Shown piece by piece: positions 32,538 to 41,751 of a stretch of 46,358 nt of DNA. A program made the translations under genes and the position numbers. The stretch is from positions 1 through 46,358 of the forward strand of contig CAJUPN010000010.1 in the NCBI GenBank assembly GCA_910588195.1, read 5' to 3'. The notes under the pieces were generated by a model. That model was not told the origin of the DNA and ran no database searches. It saw only the letters and a program-made list of their open reading frames with translations. The first letter of the stretch is position 1. Each line of letters opens with the position of its first letter. The stretch comes from an uncultured Bacilli bacterium (GTDB lineage: Bacteria > Bacillota_I > Bacilli_A > RF39 > UBA660).

Positions 32538-34010
32538 GTGACAGCAATAGAAAAATACTTAATAACACTAGAAGAAATACTTGAAGGAATAAAAAAAGAA
32601 GAAAGAGAAAAAGATATTAAAGAAATTAAAAGCGTAAATGGTAAAATTACTATTAAATGCAAAGAAACTCAATTTATTGACGCAACAACATTAGAAAGTG
32701 CAGCTTCTAAAATCAGGGAAATTATAAATTATTTGAAAAAACCAAATGATAAATGTATAGGAGAAAAACTTTTTTTCGTTAATTATGATAGTGTTACATA
32801 TTATATGAAAAGAGGATTTGGGATAAAGCCAAGTGATGCCTATCAAATTCTTGCGTGCATTATTGAAAGAAATTATAAAATATCAAGTTTAACTAACGAA
32901 AGAGCTGTACTTGATATTGATGAATTAAGGGCAGTAAAATTTAAAAAAGTAACTGTTGAAGAAGTTATTGCAATATTTAAAGATCAAAAAAAACTTAGAC
33001 GATTTTCTTTAAAAACAGATTTAGATGAAAGAGAAAAGGAGATACAAGCAGAAATAGAAAGTCACTTAGACGAATTTGTTTTTGATTATACTGAATTTTG
33101 TAAGTATAATGAAAAAATCTATTTAAACTTTATTAAAAAAGTACCTAAAATATCTCTTGAAGATATTATTGACTTTATAGTAAATTTAAAAAAATTAGGA
33201 GTAGTTGAAGAAACTATAAATGAACTAAAGGGATACTTTTTAAGTTTGTTTAAAACTAATATCAATAGCGACACAAAAATTTATGATTTAGAATTAAATC
33301 AAATATATATAGATATGTTAACAGATGATGAAAAAGAAAGAGACAACTTAGCCAAATTATTAAAATACCATAATAATGTTATTGAAACACAAAAGAGAAA
33401 TGAATTAGATCGAGAAAAAAACAGTGAGGATAATAATCCTGAAAATACTTCAGTTAAAAAATCAAATATTCTAACTGAAAAAGAAGTTAGAGAGTTAAAA
33501 AAATATCTTCGTAAATTTTATGACACCTATAATGTTAGACTCGTACAAACACCATCATATTCAGAATTTTTACAGTGTATTGAAGTTTTAGAAAGATTAG
33601 AAGAAACACCTCTTGATATTACGAGATTAATTAATTTCTCAATTGCTCCAATTTTAGAACTAAAAGACTATTTTAATGATTATGAAGAATTAATAAATTT
33701 TATTAGTATTCTTATAAAGTATAAAATATCTAGAAAAGATATTGATTCATTCATTATAAAATATAAAAATTTAAAACCAGAAAAAGTTGATTTAGTTGAA
33801 TTTTTTGAAGATAGTTTAGATGAAATTTGTTTGTATGATGAATCTTTAGGAAATGATGTTAAATTTTTATTAGACAGTTTGGAAGCAAATTCTAAGGAAG
33901 ATTATGACGCAATAGTTCATCTTTTAGAAGACTGTTTAAAAGAATTTGAAAAGTATAGTGCAAGAACAGAATACGAATATAATTTAGGATTAAAAAAATT
34001 AGGTAGATAA
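32538..34010 (+). CDS. Large helical protein of unknown function
   Basis: A 490-residue soluble protein that I do not recognise, very rich in Glu, Lys, Leu and Ile and predicted helical nearly throughout. A hydrophilic gap with EKNSEDNNPENTSVKKSN (about residues 295-315) divides it into two parts; the second begins LTEKEVRELKKYLRKFYDTYN. GTG at 32538 is the start, 5 bp after AAGGAGAGG. It has the best promoter in the window, so it may be strongly expressed. No catalytic motif is visible, and a scaffold-like role is only a guess. Confidence 0.65.
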   Translation: MTAIEKYLITLEEILEGIKKEEREKDIKEIKSVNGKITIKCKETQFIDATTLESAASKIREIINYLKKPNDKCIGEKLFFVNYDSVTYYMKRGFGIKPSDAYQILACIIERNYKISSLTNERAVLDIDELRAVKFKKVTVEEVIAIFKDQKKLRRFSLKTDLDEREKEIQAEIESHLDEFVFDYTEFCKYNEKIYLNFIKKVPKISLEDIIDFIVNLKKLGVVEETINELKGYFLSLFKTNINSDTKIYDLELNQIYIDMLTDDEKERDNLAKLLKYHNNVIETQKRNELDREKNSEDNNPENTSVKKSNILTEKEVRELKKYLRKFYDTYNVRLVQTPSYSEFLQCIEVLERLEETPLDITRLINFSIAPILELKDYFNDYEELINFISILIKYKISRKDIDSFIIKYKNLKPEKVDLVEFFEDSLDEICLYDESLGNDVKFLLDSLEANSKEDYDAIVHLLEDCLKEFEKYSARTEYEYNLGLKKLGR

Positions 34011-34024
34011 TCTACCTTTTTTTT
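34001..34024 (+). terminator. Terminator whose loop is the stop codon
   Basis: The stem AGGTAGA/TCTACCT (34001-34007 with 34011-34017) has a loop of exactly the stop codon UAA (34008-34010), then eight T. Confidence 0.85.
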
Positions 34025-34032
34025 GATATAAT
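34024..34032 (+). promoter_or_regulatory. Extended -10 promoter of the thioredoxin-like gene
   Basis: TGATATAAT starts within the last T of the preceding terminator. The Shine-Dalgarno AAGGTGA is at 34039-34045 and the ATG at 34050; leader about 11 nt. The would-be -35 lies inside the terminator stem and is not consensus. Confidence 0.6.
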
Positions 34033-34049
34033 TTTTTTAAGGTGAGATC

Positions 34050-34784
34050 ATGAATAAGAAAAAAACTGCTATAATAGGAATTTTATTAATTATTTTAGGA
34101 ATATGTGGTTGCTTATACTATAGTAAAATGGATAAAGATGTTTTAGTTTACGATGAAACTAAAGAAATAAAAGAAAAATATGAAGCTTTAAATGGAACTG
34201 TTAGAGAAAGTGATAAAGCAACATACCAAAATATTACAATTGATGAAACCATTGAAATTGATGTTTTGAATGCAATGGAAGCAACAAAGTTTATAAAAGA
34301 AGAATCTGGAATACTGTTTATTGGCGCTCCTTGGTGTCCTTGGTGCCGTAATGCACTTCCTGTTCTTATGGACGTTGCTAAAGACAACAATATGGTTATA
34401 AAATATTTAGATATTACAGATATTCGTAATGTCTACAGTATTAAAGATGGAAAATTAACTAAGACTCAAAAAGAAGGAGAAGGTTATTACGAATTACTTG
34501 AAGCTCTTGATTCTGTTTTAGGAGATGAGACTTATAAATTAGAAGACGAAAATGGTAAAGTTTATGATACTAAAGAAAAAAGAATTTACATGCCATCAAC
34601 AATAGCTATAAAAAATGGTAATATTGAAGGCACTCATGTAAGTACTGTTGAACTAAATGAAAGTCAAACAAAATATGACAAACTTGATAAAAATCAAATT
34701 ACAGAATTAAAAAGTATTTATCAGGATTTAATAAATAAGACAAAAGGATTAAATGTTTGTACAGGCGAGTCATTATGTGATTAA
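34050..34784 (+). CDS. Membrane-anchored thioredoxin-like protein
   Basis: A 244-residue protein with an N-terminal anchor helix (about 5-24) and an external thioredoxin-like domain. The redox motif is APWCPWCRN (C96, C99) and the cis-Pro loop is MPSTIAIKNG. The WCPWC form with a preceding FIGAP strand is typical of small secreted thioredoxin-like proteins. An insertion of about 50 residues lies between the active site helix and the cis-Pro. It may reduce or oxidise exported proteins. Two more Cys at the C-terminus (VCTGESLC) form a second possible pair. It precedes the polysaccharide locus by 23 bp and is probably transcribed into it. Confidence 0.85.
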   Translation: MNKKKTAIIGILLIILGICGCLYYSKMDKDVLVYDETKEIKEKYEALNGTVRESDKATYQNITIDETIEIDVLNAMEATKFIKEESGILFIGAPWCPWCRNALPVLMDVAKDNNMVIKYLDITDIRNVYSIKDGKLTKTQKEGEGYYELLEALDSVLGDETYKLEDENGKVYDTKEKRIYMPSTIAIKNGNIEGTHVSTVELNESQTKYDKLDKNQITELKSIYQDLINKTKGLNVCTGESLCD

Positions 34785-34807
34785 TTACCCTATAAGGAGT
34801 GAAAAAA

Positions 34808-36103
34808 ATGAAGAAAATTTATAACAATCGAGTATTAACAACATATTTTATTCTTCAACCCTTAATTGATATAATAACAGGACTTATGAAATATTATTTT
34901 GATATTTCTATCTCACTAGCAATGATAGTGAGATTTATGTTTATAATTTATTGTGGTATTTATTTACTTCAAAGTAAGAATAAAAAAGTATATATATTTT
35001 TAGCTATATGGTTTGTTTATTCTGTTATAAGTATTACAGGTAATTTCATTATAAAAGATAATTTTAGTATTATGCATCAAGCTTATAATCTCTTTAGGAT
35101 GATTTATTTTCAGATTGTCTTATTATTCTTTTACTTATATATGAAAAAACATAAAAGCATAAATTCTGAGGTTTTTACTAAAATGGGATTTATTGTTGGG
35201 ATTTCACTCATTATATCTCTTATAACCAATACTTCTTTTTGTTCTTATGACGATTTTGACAATTGTTTATCTAAAGGATATTTAGGATATTTTTTCTCTG
35301 CAAACGAATACGGTTCAATTCTTATAGCACTTTTAGGCTATCAATTTATTGAATTTATTAAAAAAAGAAAAATTATAAATCTTATTGTATTAAGTATGCT
35401 TGTCTTATTCTTAAGTTTATTGGGAACAAAAACAAGTATAATTGGTTTATTTGGTCTTTTTTTCATTTACATAATCTATTACTTAATAACAGCAATCTTC
35501 TTTTCTCCTGAAAAAAGAGAATATAAGGGTGCAATAACGGTTCTATTTTTGATAATCTTACTTGTTGGAGTAAATATAAAAAGGTTACCAGTATATAATA
35601 ACTTATATGATATTTATTTTGGAACTGTTGAATCTAAAATAAAAGAGAATCCTAATATTACTGAAGAGGAGTTAAAAAAAGAGTTAAATAATTATTTAGT
35701 TTATAATGGAAGAAATGATTTTGTTGCAGTAAATAAAATAATATATAAAAATGCTCCTTTATTTAATAAATTATTTGGTATAACTGATCAAGATAATTAT
35801 TATGAGAATCAGCCTATAACACATATAAATGAAAGAGACTTTCATGATTTATATATGATTTATGGAATAATTGGATTAATAGTAGAACTATTATTACCAA
35901 TATATATTGCCGCTAAAATGATAAAAAAGATAATAAAAAATATTAAAATATTTTTAGATGATGAAATAATTATTTTAGGAACAGTTTTAGTTCTTTTATT
36001 ACTTGTATCATATATGGCAGGGCACTCTTTAATGCATCCAGCTGTTGCTTTCTATATTGCTTATGTTATAAATGACTTATTTAAAAGGATTAGAGTATTA
36101 TGA
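34808..36103 (+). CDS. O-antigen ligase/polymerase-like membrane protein
   Basis: A 431-residue protein with about ten to eleven membrane helices and one large external loop (about 265-345) that contains YNGRNDFVAV and later HINERDFHDLYMIYGIIGL, the arrangement of WaaL/O-antigen-ligase-like proteins, ending with GHSLMHPAVAFYIAYV. Such proteins join or polymerise undecaprenyl-linked glycans on the outer face. ATG at 34808 is used, with TAAGGAGTG in front; the GTG at 34799 is part of that site. It overlaps the next gene in ATGA, so the two are translationally coupled. Confidence 0.8.
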   Translation: MKKIYNNRVLTTYFILQPLIDIITGLMKYYFDISISLAMIVRFMFIIYCGIYLLQSKNKKVYIFLAIWFVYSVISITGNFIIKDNFSIMHQAYNLFRMIYFQIVLLFFYLYMKKHKSINSEVFTKMGFIVGISLIISLITNTSFCSYDDFDNCLSKGYLGYFFSANEYGSILIALLGYQFIEFIKKRKIINLIVLSMLVLFLSLLGTKTSIIGLFGLFFIYIIYYLITAIFFSPEKREYKGAITVLFLIILLVGVNIKRLPVYNNLYDIYFGTVESKIKENPNITEEELKKELNNYLVYNGRNDFVAVNKIIYKNAPLFNKLFGITDQDNYYENQPITHINERDFHDLYMIYGIIGLIVELLLPIYIAAKMIKKIIKNIKIFLDDEIIILGTVLVLLLLVSYMAGHSLMHPAVAFYIAYVINDLFKRIRVL

Positions 36104-36951
36104 ATATAGGTTTAGTAATAGTAAATTATAATGATTCAGATAATGTAATTAAATTAATTAAAAATATTAAGTCGTTTAAAAGTGTAAAAATGATAGTGGT
36201 TGTAGACAATAATTCTTTTACTAGTGAACTAAATAAAATAAAAAAGTTAAAAATAAAAAATGTCAAGGTCATTGAAAATGATAATAATTATGGTTATGCT
36301 TATGCTTTAAATATTGGTTCCAAGTACATTAATGAAAATCTTAATGATGCTTTTATAGTTTTATCTAATACAGATATAGAAATTCCTAGTGAAAAAGTTT
36401 TAATATCGATGGCTAAAAAAATAAATGATGATATAAAGTGTGTTATGCCTAAAGTAAAAGAGGAGAGTAACTATAAATATGGATGGAAACTAACTTCTTC
36501 CTCAAAAGATTTAATTGCTAATATTCCTCTCATTAATAGAACGTTCAGAAAAGATATAATTAATTATCCTGAGGAATATTTTAAAAATAATAATATAGTA
36601 GATGTTATTTATGGTTGCTGTTTCATGATTGAAGGAAAAACTTTAAAAGATATTAATTATTTTGATGATAAGACTTTTCTTTATTATGAAGAATATATAC
36701 TTGCAAGAAAACTAGAGAAAATTAATAAAAAGAGTGTTGTTGATACAGAGGTTTTTGTAAGTCATATCCACAATGCTGTTATTGGAAGTAATATAAATAA
36801 ATTAAGAAAATATAAAATCTATAAAAAAAGCCAACTTTATTATGAAAAAAAGTATAATAGAGCCAATTTTATAGAAATGTTCTTTTTTAGATTATTTTAT
36901 ATAATAAATTTAATACCCTATGGAATAAAAAATATACTAAAAAGACTTTAG
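36100..36951 (+). CDS. Family 2 glycosyltransferase
   Basis: A 283-residue GT-A enzyme. The N-terminus MNIGLVIVNYNDSDNVIKLI and VVDNNS are the nucleotide-binding start, NNYGYAYALNIG follows, and LSNTDIEI carries the DxD-like metal site. YYEEYILARKLEKINKK is the acidic region expected for the base. The fold resembles rhamnosyltransferases of the WbbL type. Its ATGA overlap with the ligase-like gene suggests a common role in glycan assembly. The C-terminus has a weak hydrophobic segment (about 260-280) that could bind membrane. The next gene is 245 bp away, past a terminator. Confidence 0.88.
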   Translation: MNIGLVIVNYNDSDNVIKLIKNIKSFKSVKMIVVVDNNSFTSELNKIKKLKIKNVKVIENDNNYGYAYALNIGSKYINENLNDAFIVLSNTDIEIPSEKVLISMAKKINDDIKCVMPKVKEESNYKYGWKLTSSSKDLIANIPLINRTFRKDIINYPEEYFKNNNIVDVIYGCCFMIEGKTLKDINYFDDKTFLYYEEYILARKLEKINKKSVVDTEVFVSHIHNAVIGSNINKLRKYKIYKKSQLYYEKKYNRANFIEMFFFRLFYIINLIPYGIKNILKRL

Positions 36952-37031
36952 CTTAAAAAATATTTGCAGTTTATAATACTAAAAAATATTTTTTCACAGA
37001 AAAAACTGTTAATATTCTTTTGAAATAAAAG

Positions 37032-37059
37032 TGTAAGAATAAAATTCTTACATTTTTTT
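37032..37059 (+). terminator. Intrinsic terminator after the first glycan operon
   Basis: A perfect 9-bp stem TGTAAGAAT/ATTCTTACA with an AAA loop and T7 tail. Confidence 0.85.
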
Positions 37060-37124
37060 CTTCTAAAACACCATATAATTTTACATTTTAAGACTACTAA
37101 ACTATTTTATTTTTTTAGTTTTTA

Positions 37125-37153
37125 TTGGGAATAATATGAATATATGATATAAT
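37125..37153 (+). promoter_or_regulatory. Promoter of the ABC-exporter operon
   Basis: TTGGGA (37125-37130), a 17-bp spacer and an extended -10 TGA-TATAAT. Predicted leader about 37 nt, longer than at most other genes in the window. Confidence 0.5.
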
Positions 37154-37195
37154 AATATACAGAAAGATTTAACGATAGTTTATAGAAGGTGACTT

Positions 37196-37930
37196 ATGAA
37201 AAAAGGTAATGCAATTGAAGTCAAAAATATGACAAAAAGATTTAAACTATTTTATGATAAACCAAGTACTCTAAAGGAAAGATTGGTTTTTTGGAATCAT
37301 AAAAAAGCAGAGACAAGAACAGTGCTTGACAATATTAATATTGAAATAAAAAAAGGTGAGACAGTTGCTTTGATAGGAGTAAATGGTTCGGGTAAATCAA
37401 CACTTTTAAAACTTATGACAAAAATAATATATCCTTCAAGTGGAAAATTGGAAACTAAAGGGAAATTAACTAGTTTACTTGAACTAGGTGCTGGATTTCA
37501 TCCTGATTTTACTGGAAGAGAGAATATATATTTTAATGCCTCTATTTTTGGATTAACCAAAAAAGAAATAGATAAAAGAATGAATGATATAATTGAATTT
37601 TCTGAATTGCAAGATTTTATAGACAATCCAGTTAGAACGTATTCCAGTGGACAATATATGAGACTTGCTTTTTCAATAGCTATTAATGTAGACGCTGAAA
37701 TTCTGTTAATTGATGAAATACTTGCAGTTGGAGATCAACACTTTCAAGATAAATGTTTTCAAAAGTTAGAAGAATTAAGGGACAGTGATAAAACAATAGT
37801 TATTGTTTCTCATTCACTGGGAGTTATTGAAAAAATATGTAATAGAGGAATTTGGCTTAATGAGGGACAAGTAAAAAAAGATGGAAAAGTGAAAGATGTC
37901 ATAGAAGAATATCTTAAGGCTTGTGGATAG
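37196..37930 (+). CDS. Polysaccharide ABC exporter, ATP-binding subunit (Wzt/TagH-like)
   Basis: Energises export of a lipid-linked glycan with the permease encoded just downstream. Walker A GVNGSGKS (61-68), the signature YSSGQYMRLAF, Walker B ILLIDEIL and the switch VSHS are intact. FHPDFTGRENIYFNASIFGL is characteristic of Wzt/TagH proteins. At 244 residues it lacks the C-terminal carbohydrate-binding domain found in longer Wzt forms, so chain-end recognition must occur elsewhere or not at all. AGAAGGTGA precedes the ATG. The permease starts 11 bp after the stop. Confidence 0.93.
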   Translation: MKKGNAIEVKNMTKRFKLFYDKPSTLKERLVFWNHKKAETRTVLDNINIEIKKGETVALIGVNGSGKSTLLKLMTKIIYPSSGKLETKGKLTSLLELGAGFHPDFTGRENIYFNASIFGLTKKEIDKRMNDIIEFSELQDFIDNPVRTYSSGQYMRLAFSIAINVDAEILLIDEILAVGDQHFQDKCFQKLEELRDSDKTIVIVSHSLGVIEKICNRGIWLNEGQVKKDGKVKDVIEEYLKACG

Positions 37931-37941
37931 GAGTATTTTTT

Positions 37942-38727
37942 ATGAAATTATTTAGAGATTTATATGCATATAGAGAACTTCTAAAATCAAATGTAAAAAA
38001 AGATATTAGAGGAAAATATAAGGGATCATTTTTAGGCATATTATGGTCTTTTGTTAGTCCACTACTTATGACACTAGTTTATGCCATGGTCTTTCCTTTT
38101 TTAATGAGAGGTTCACAATATGAGAGTTATACCACTTTTTTAATAATTGGTATTCTTCCTTGGACATGGTTTACGACCTGTATTGCTCAAGGAACTTATT
38201 GTGTAATAGGAAATGGTGGAATATTAAAAAAGGTTTATTTTCCAAGAGAAATATTACCCATATCGGTTGTTACTAGTGGTATGATTAACTATTTAATACA
38301 ATGTATAATAATTTTTATATTTGTTCTTATTAACCATATGCCAATTACCATCTATTTACTATTTTTGCCACTGATTCTATTAGCTCAATATCTATTTACC
38401 TTGGGAATTATCTTTATAACAAGTGCTATAAATGTTTATGTTAGAGATTTTGAATATATAATTAATTTTATTATACAGTTATTGTTTTATGCGACACCCA
38501 TACTTTATGAATTAAACATGTTCGAGACAGCTCCAAAAGCAATTTACGCTTTAATGAAACTAAATCCAATGGCTGTTATTATAAGTAGTTACAGAGATAT
38601 ATTCTATTGGGGAAATATGCCACATATAAAGTCCCTCCTAATTGTGACTTTTGCTAGTCTAATTTTATGTAGTATTGGGTTATGGATTTTTAGAAAACTA
38701 TCAAAGGGATTTGCAGAGGAAATATAA
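37942..38727 (+). CDS. Polysaccharide ABC exporter, permease subunit (Wzm/TagG-like)
   Basis: The 261-residue ABC-2 permease has six membrane helices. RGKYKGSFLGILWSFVSPL is the hallmark cytosolic-to-helix-1 junction, and later LPWTWFTTCI, LKKVYFPREILPISVV and LKLNPMA-type motifs (here MKLNPMAVII) follow in family order. It pairs with the ATPase upstream to flip or export undecaprenyl-linked polysaccharide such as teichoic acid or rhamnan. ATG 37942 is chosen for ATAGGAGT in front; an in-frame start 7 codons upstream lies at the end of the ATPase gene and lacks one. Confidence 0.93.
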   Translation: MKLFRDLYAYRELLKSNVKKDIRGKYKGSFLGILWSFVSPLLMTLVYAMVFPFLMRGSQYESYTTFLIIGILPWTWFTTCIAQGTYCVIGNGGILKKVYFPREILPISVVTSGMINYLIQCIIIFIFVLINHMPITIYLLFLPLILLAQYLFTLGIIFITSAINVYVRDFEYIINFIIQLLFYATPILYELNMFETAPKAIYALMKLNPMAVIISSYRDIFYWGNMPHIKSLLIVTFASLILCSIGLWIFRKLSKGFAEEI

Positions 38728-38731
38728 TATT

Positions 38732-39568
38732 ATGAAATTAGCTGCGGTAGTCGTATTTTACTTTCCAAGTGAAGATAATATAAATCATATTAATAAATAT
38801 TTAAAAGAAGTTGATAGATTATATGTGATTGATAATTCTGATGACGATGTTATTAGAATTAAGTATAAAGACAAAATAAATTATATAAAATATGGAGAGA
38901 ATAAAGGAATCGCTTTTGCCTTGAATGATGGAGCACATCAAGCAATTAATGATTCATATGAATGGTTATTAACATTAGATCAAGATAGTAAAATTACTGT
39001 TGAAAACATAAGTGATATAAAAAATTTTATAAAGACAACTAAGGAAAAAAATATTGGACTGGTTGCACCTTTTCAAGACATAGGTTTACCTTATCAAAAA
39101 AGCAATAGCGAATATGAAGAGTATATAGAGTTAATGACATCAGGAAGTGTCTTAAATCTAGATGCTTATAAAAAAATAGGTGGTTTTAAAGATTGGTTAT
39201 TTATTGACTGTGTTGACACGGATTATTGCTTAAATTTACATAAGAATAAATATCAAGTTTTAAGATTAAATAATGTTATAATGAAGCATTCTCTAGGTGA
39301 ATTAAAACTTCATAAATTTTTAGGAAAGACTTATGACTGTTTTAATCATAATCCAATAAGAAGATACTATATAGTTAGAAATAATTTATATATAAACGAA
39401 ATGTATCACGATTTATGTCCTGATTATTGTGATCACTTAATAAGAGCACAAAAGGGGCAAGCTAAAAGAATATTATTGTTTGAAAAAAATAAAATCAAAA
39501 AGCTAAGAATGATGCTAAAAGGATATAGAGATTATAAGAAGGGTGTTAAAGGAAGGATAAGTGAGTAG
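38732..39568 (+). CDS. Family 2 glycosyltransferase (rhamnosyltransferase-like)
   Basis: A 278-residue GT-A enzyme. Signature blocks: AAVVVFYFPSEDNINHI at the start, YVIDNSDDD, GENKGIAFALNDGA, LTLDQDSKI (metal-binding DxD equivalent) and LFIDCVDTDYCLNLH. The order and spacing resemble rhamnosyltransferases in rhamnan and O-antigen loci. Sugar donor is not certain. It starts 4 bp after the permease and overlaps the next gene by 8 bp, so the ABC exporter, this enzyme and the double glycosyltransferase are one operon. Confidence 0.88.
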   Translation: MKLAAVVVFYFPSEDNINHINKYLKEVDRLYVIDNSDDDVIRIKYKDKINYIKYGENKGIAFALNDGAHQAINDSYEWLLTLDQDSKITVENISDIKNFIKTTKEKNIGLVAPFQDIGLPYQKSNSEYEEYIELMTSGSVLNLDAYKKIGGFKDWLFIDCVDTDYCLNLHKNKYQVLRLNNVIMKHSLGELKLHKFLGKTYDCFNHNPIRRYYIVRNNLYINEMYHDLCPDYCDHLIRAQKGQAKRILLFEKNKIKKLRMMLKGYRDYKKGVKGRISE

Positions 39569-41735
39569 TATGAGAAAAGAAACATTTATTAATGCAGCAA
39601 AAATACTAAAAAATGATGGACCTATAAAATTTTGCAAACACACAATATATCACATCGATTACATGCATAAAAAAAGAAAAAATTTGCTAAAATATGGTTT
39701 AAAGGATGTCTTATTTATTAACGGTTGCCCAATAGATTACTGCGAAAGATATAGAGTTTTACATAAAATGGAAGAATTAACTGCTTATGGTTTAACTTCA
39801 GACGAAACTGTTCCAGAATTATTAACAGAGAGTATGATTAAATGTTATCGTGCTTTTGTAATTTACCGCACACCTTGGTCTGAACATGTTGATAAATTTG
39901 TTCAATTAGCAAAGGAAAATAATAAAGTTGTTTTCTATGATATAGACGATTTAGTTTTTGATTTAAAATATACAAAAGACATTAAAGGTCTTAAGACCTT
40001 AACAAAAGAACAAAGAGAAGAATATGACGATGGAGTAAGACGTTATGGAAAACTTTTAGATTGTTGTGATTATTCAATTACTACTACTAAGGTCATCGCC
40101 AATGAAATGAAAAAACACGTTAAGGATGTTTGCATTGATAAAAACATTGCTAGTCTTAAAATGCAAAAATATTCTGAACTGGCAATAGAAAATGTAAAAA
40201 AAGATTCCAATAAAATTATTATTGGGTATGCTAGTGGCTCACTTACTCACAATTCGGATTTTGAAATAATAACAAATGCTATCCAAAAAATACTAGATAA
40301 GTACGAAAATGTTTATCTTAAATTAATTGGTGTAATTTCTATACCAGATGAGTTTAAAAAATATGGAGACAGGATAATAACATCACCATTTGTTGATTAT
40401 AAAAAATTGCCTGAAGTTATTAGAAGTTTAGATATCAATCTAGCTCCACTCGAAAACACTTTCTTTAACACTGCTAAATCATCAATTAAATGGATGGAAG
40501 CTGGTCTTGTAAAAGTACCAACTGTAGCATCAAACGTTGGAGATTTTCATGATTGTATTACTGATGGTGTTGACGGTTTTTTATGCAAAGACAATCAATG
40601 GTTTAATAAATTAGAAAAACTAGTAACTGATTCTGAACTTAGAAATAATATGGGAGAAGAAGCTTACAATACTGTTTATAAAAAATTCACTGCAAATAGG
40701 AGTGGAAAAACTATTGCTGATTTTATCAAAAGTAAATTAAATAAAAATGTTATGTTTGTTATTCCCGCAGCAAATGTTGCAGGTGGAATAATTGTTGCTA
40801 CAAAACATGCAGCTATTTTAAAAAAACATGGTTATGATGTAACAATGATTAACATGGATTTAGAAACTCAAACTGTAGACAAACTTTACGATAAAGACAC
40901 CTATATTAATGTTGTTGCAAATAATAATCTTCACATGGACATAAGCGTTGATATTATGATTGCTACTATGTGGTTTACTACAATGTTTGCAAAAGCTTAT
41001 CATAAATGTGATAAAATCAAATATTTAGTTCAAGGTAAGGAAGATGGATTCTATGAACCTGATAAAGTAGATATATTGCTTGCAAATGCTTCTTATAATT
41101 TGAACAATGTTGATTATTTAACTATCTCTAAGTGGTGTAAAGAATGGTTAAAAAAAGAATACGATAAGGATGCTAAATATGCTCCTAATGGAATAGATTT
41201 AAAACTATTTAGAGAAAAGAAAAGAAATTTTTCTGGCAAGATAAAAATTTTGATAGAAGGGGATTCTTCTAGCAAATATAAGAATGTTGATGAATCTTTT
41301 GAAATTGTCAACAGATTAGATCCAAACAAATATGAGATTACTTATTTATCTTATAATGGCAAACCAAAAGAGTGGTATAGAGTAGATAAGTTTTATAATA
41401 AAGTACATCATAATGATGTTGTAAAAATTTACCAAGATGCAGATATCTTATTAAAGTCTAGTTATTTGGAATCATTTTCTTATCCCCCTCTAGAAATGAT
41501 GGCAACAGGTGGAGTATCTGTAGTAGTTCCTAACAATGGTAATTTAGAATTTTTAAGGGATGGGGAAAATTGCTTATTATATAAAAAAGGAAATATTGAA
41601 GAGGCTGTTAGTAAAATTGAATTAATCGTAAAAGATAAAAATTTAAGAGATAGACTTATTAAAAATGGTTTAGAAACATCAAGATTATATGATTGGGAAA
41701 TCGTAGAAAAAGACATATTAGATTTATATAAATAA
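39561..41735 (+). CDS. Two-domain family 4 glycosyltransferase (WsaF-like C-half)
   Basis: A 724-residue fusion of two GT-B units. The first (about 1-390) has FYDIDDLVFDL, APLENTFFNTAKSSIKWMEA and VASNVGDFHDCITDGVDGFL, with the acidic and nucleotide-binding residues of GT4 enzymes. The second (about 392-724) opens VMFVIPAANVAGGIIVATKHA and has YLVQGKEDGFYEPD, PNGID and SYLESFSYPPLEMMATGG, the last being the E-x7-E region. The second half resembles WsaF-type rhamnosyltransferases. Such fusions often add two different linkages of one repeat. The GTG start at 39561 has AAAGGA 7 bp upstream; ATG at 39570 is an alternative. Confidence 0.88.
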   Translation: MSSMRKETFINAAKILKNDGPIKFCKHTIYHIDYMHKKRKNLLKYGLKDVLFINGCPIDYCERYRVLHKMEELTAYGLTSDETVPELLTESMIKCYRAFVIYRTPWSEHVDKFVQLAKENNKVVFYDIDDLVFDLKYTKDIKGLKTLTKEQREEYDDGVRRYGKLLDCCDYSITTTKVIANEMKKHVKDVCIDKNIASLKMQKYSELAIENVKKDSNKIIIGYASGSLTHNSDFEIITNAIQKILDKYENVYLKLIGVISIPDEFKKYGDRIITSPFVDYKKLPEVIRSLDINLAPLENTFFNTAKSSIKWMEAGLVKVPTVASNVGDFHDCITDGVDGFLCKDNQWFNKLEKLVTDSELRNNMGEEAYNTVYKKFTANRSGKTIADFIKSKLNKNVMFVIPAANVAGGIIVATKHAAILKKHGYDVTMINMDLETQTVDKLYDKDTYINVVANNNLHMDISVDIMIATMWFTTMFAKAYHKCDKIKYLVQGKEDGFYEPDKVDILLANASYNLNNVDYLTISKWCKEWLKKEYDKDAKYAPNGIDLKLFREKKRNFSGKIKILIEGDSSSKYKNVDESFEIVNRLDPNKYEITYLSYNGKPKEWYRVDKFYNKVHHNDVVKIYQDADILLKSSYLESFSYPPLEMMATGGVSVVVPNNGNLEFLRDGENCLLYKKGNIEEAVSKIELIVKDKNLRDRLIKNGLETSRLYDWEIVEKDILDLYK

Positions 41736-41751
41736 AATGGGCGGTATTATA

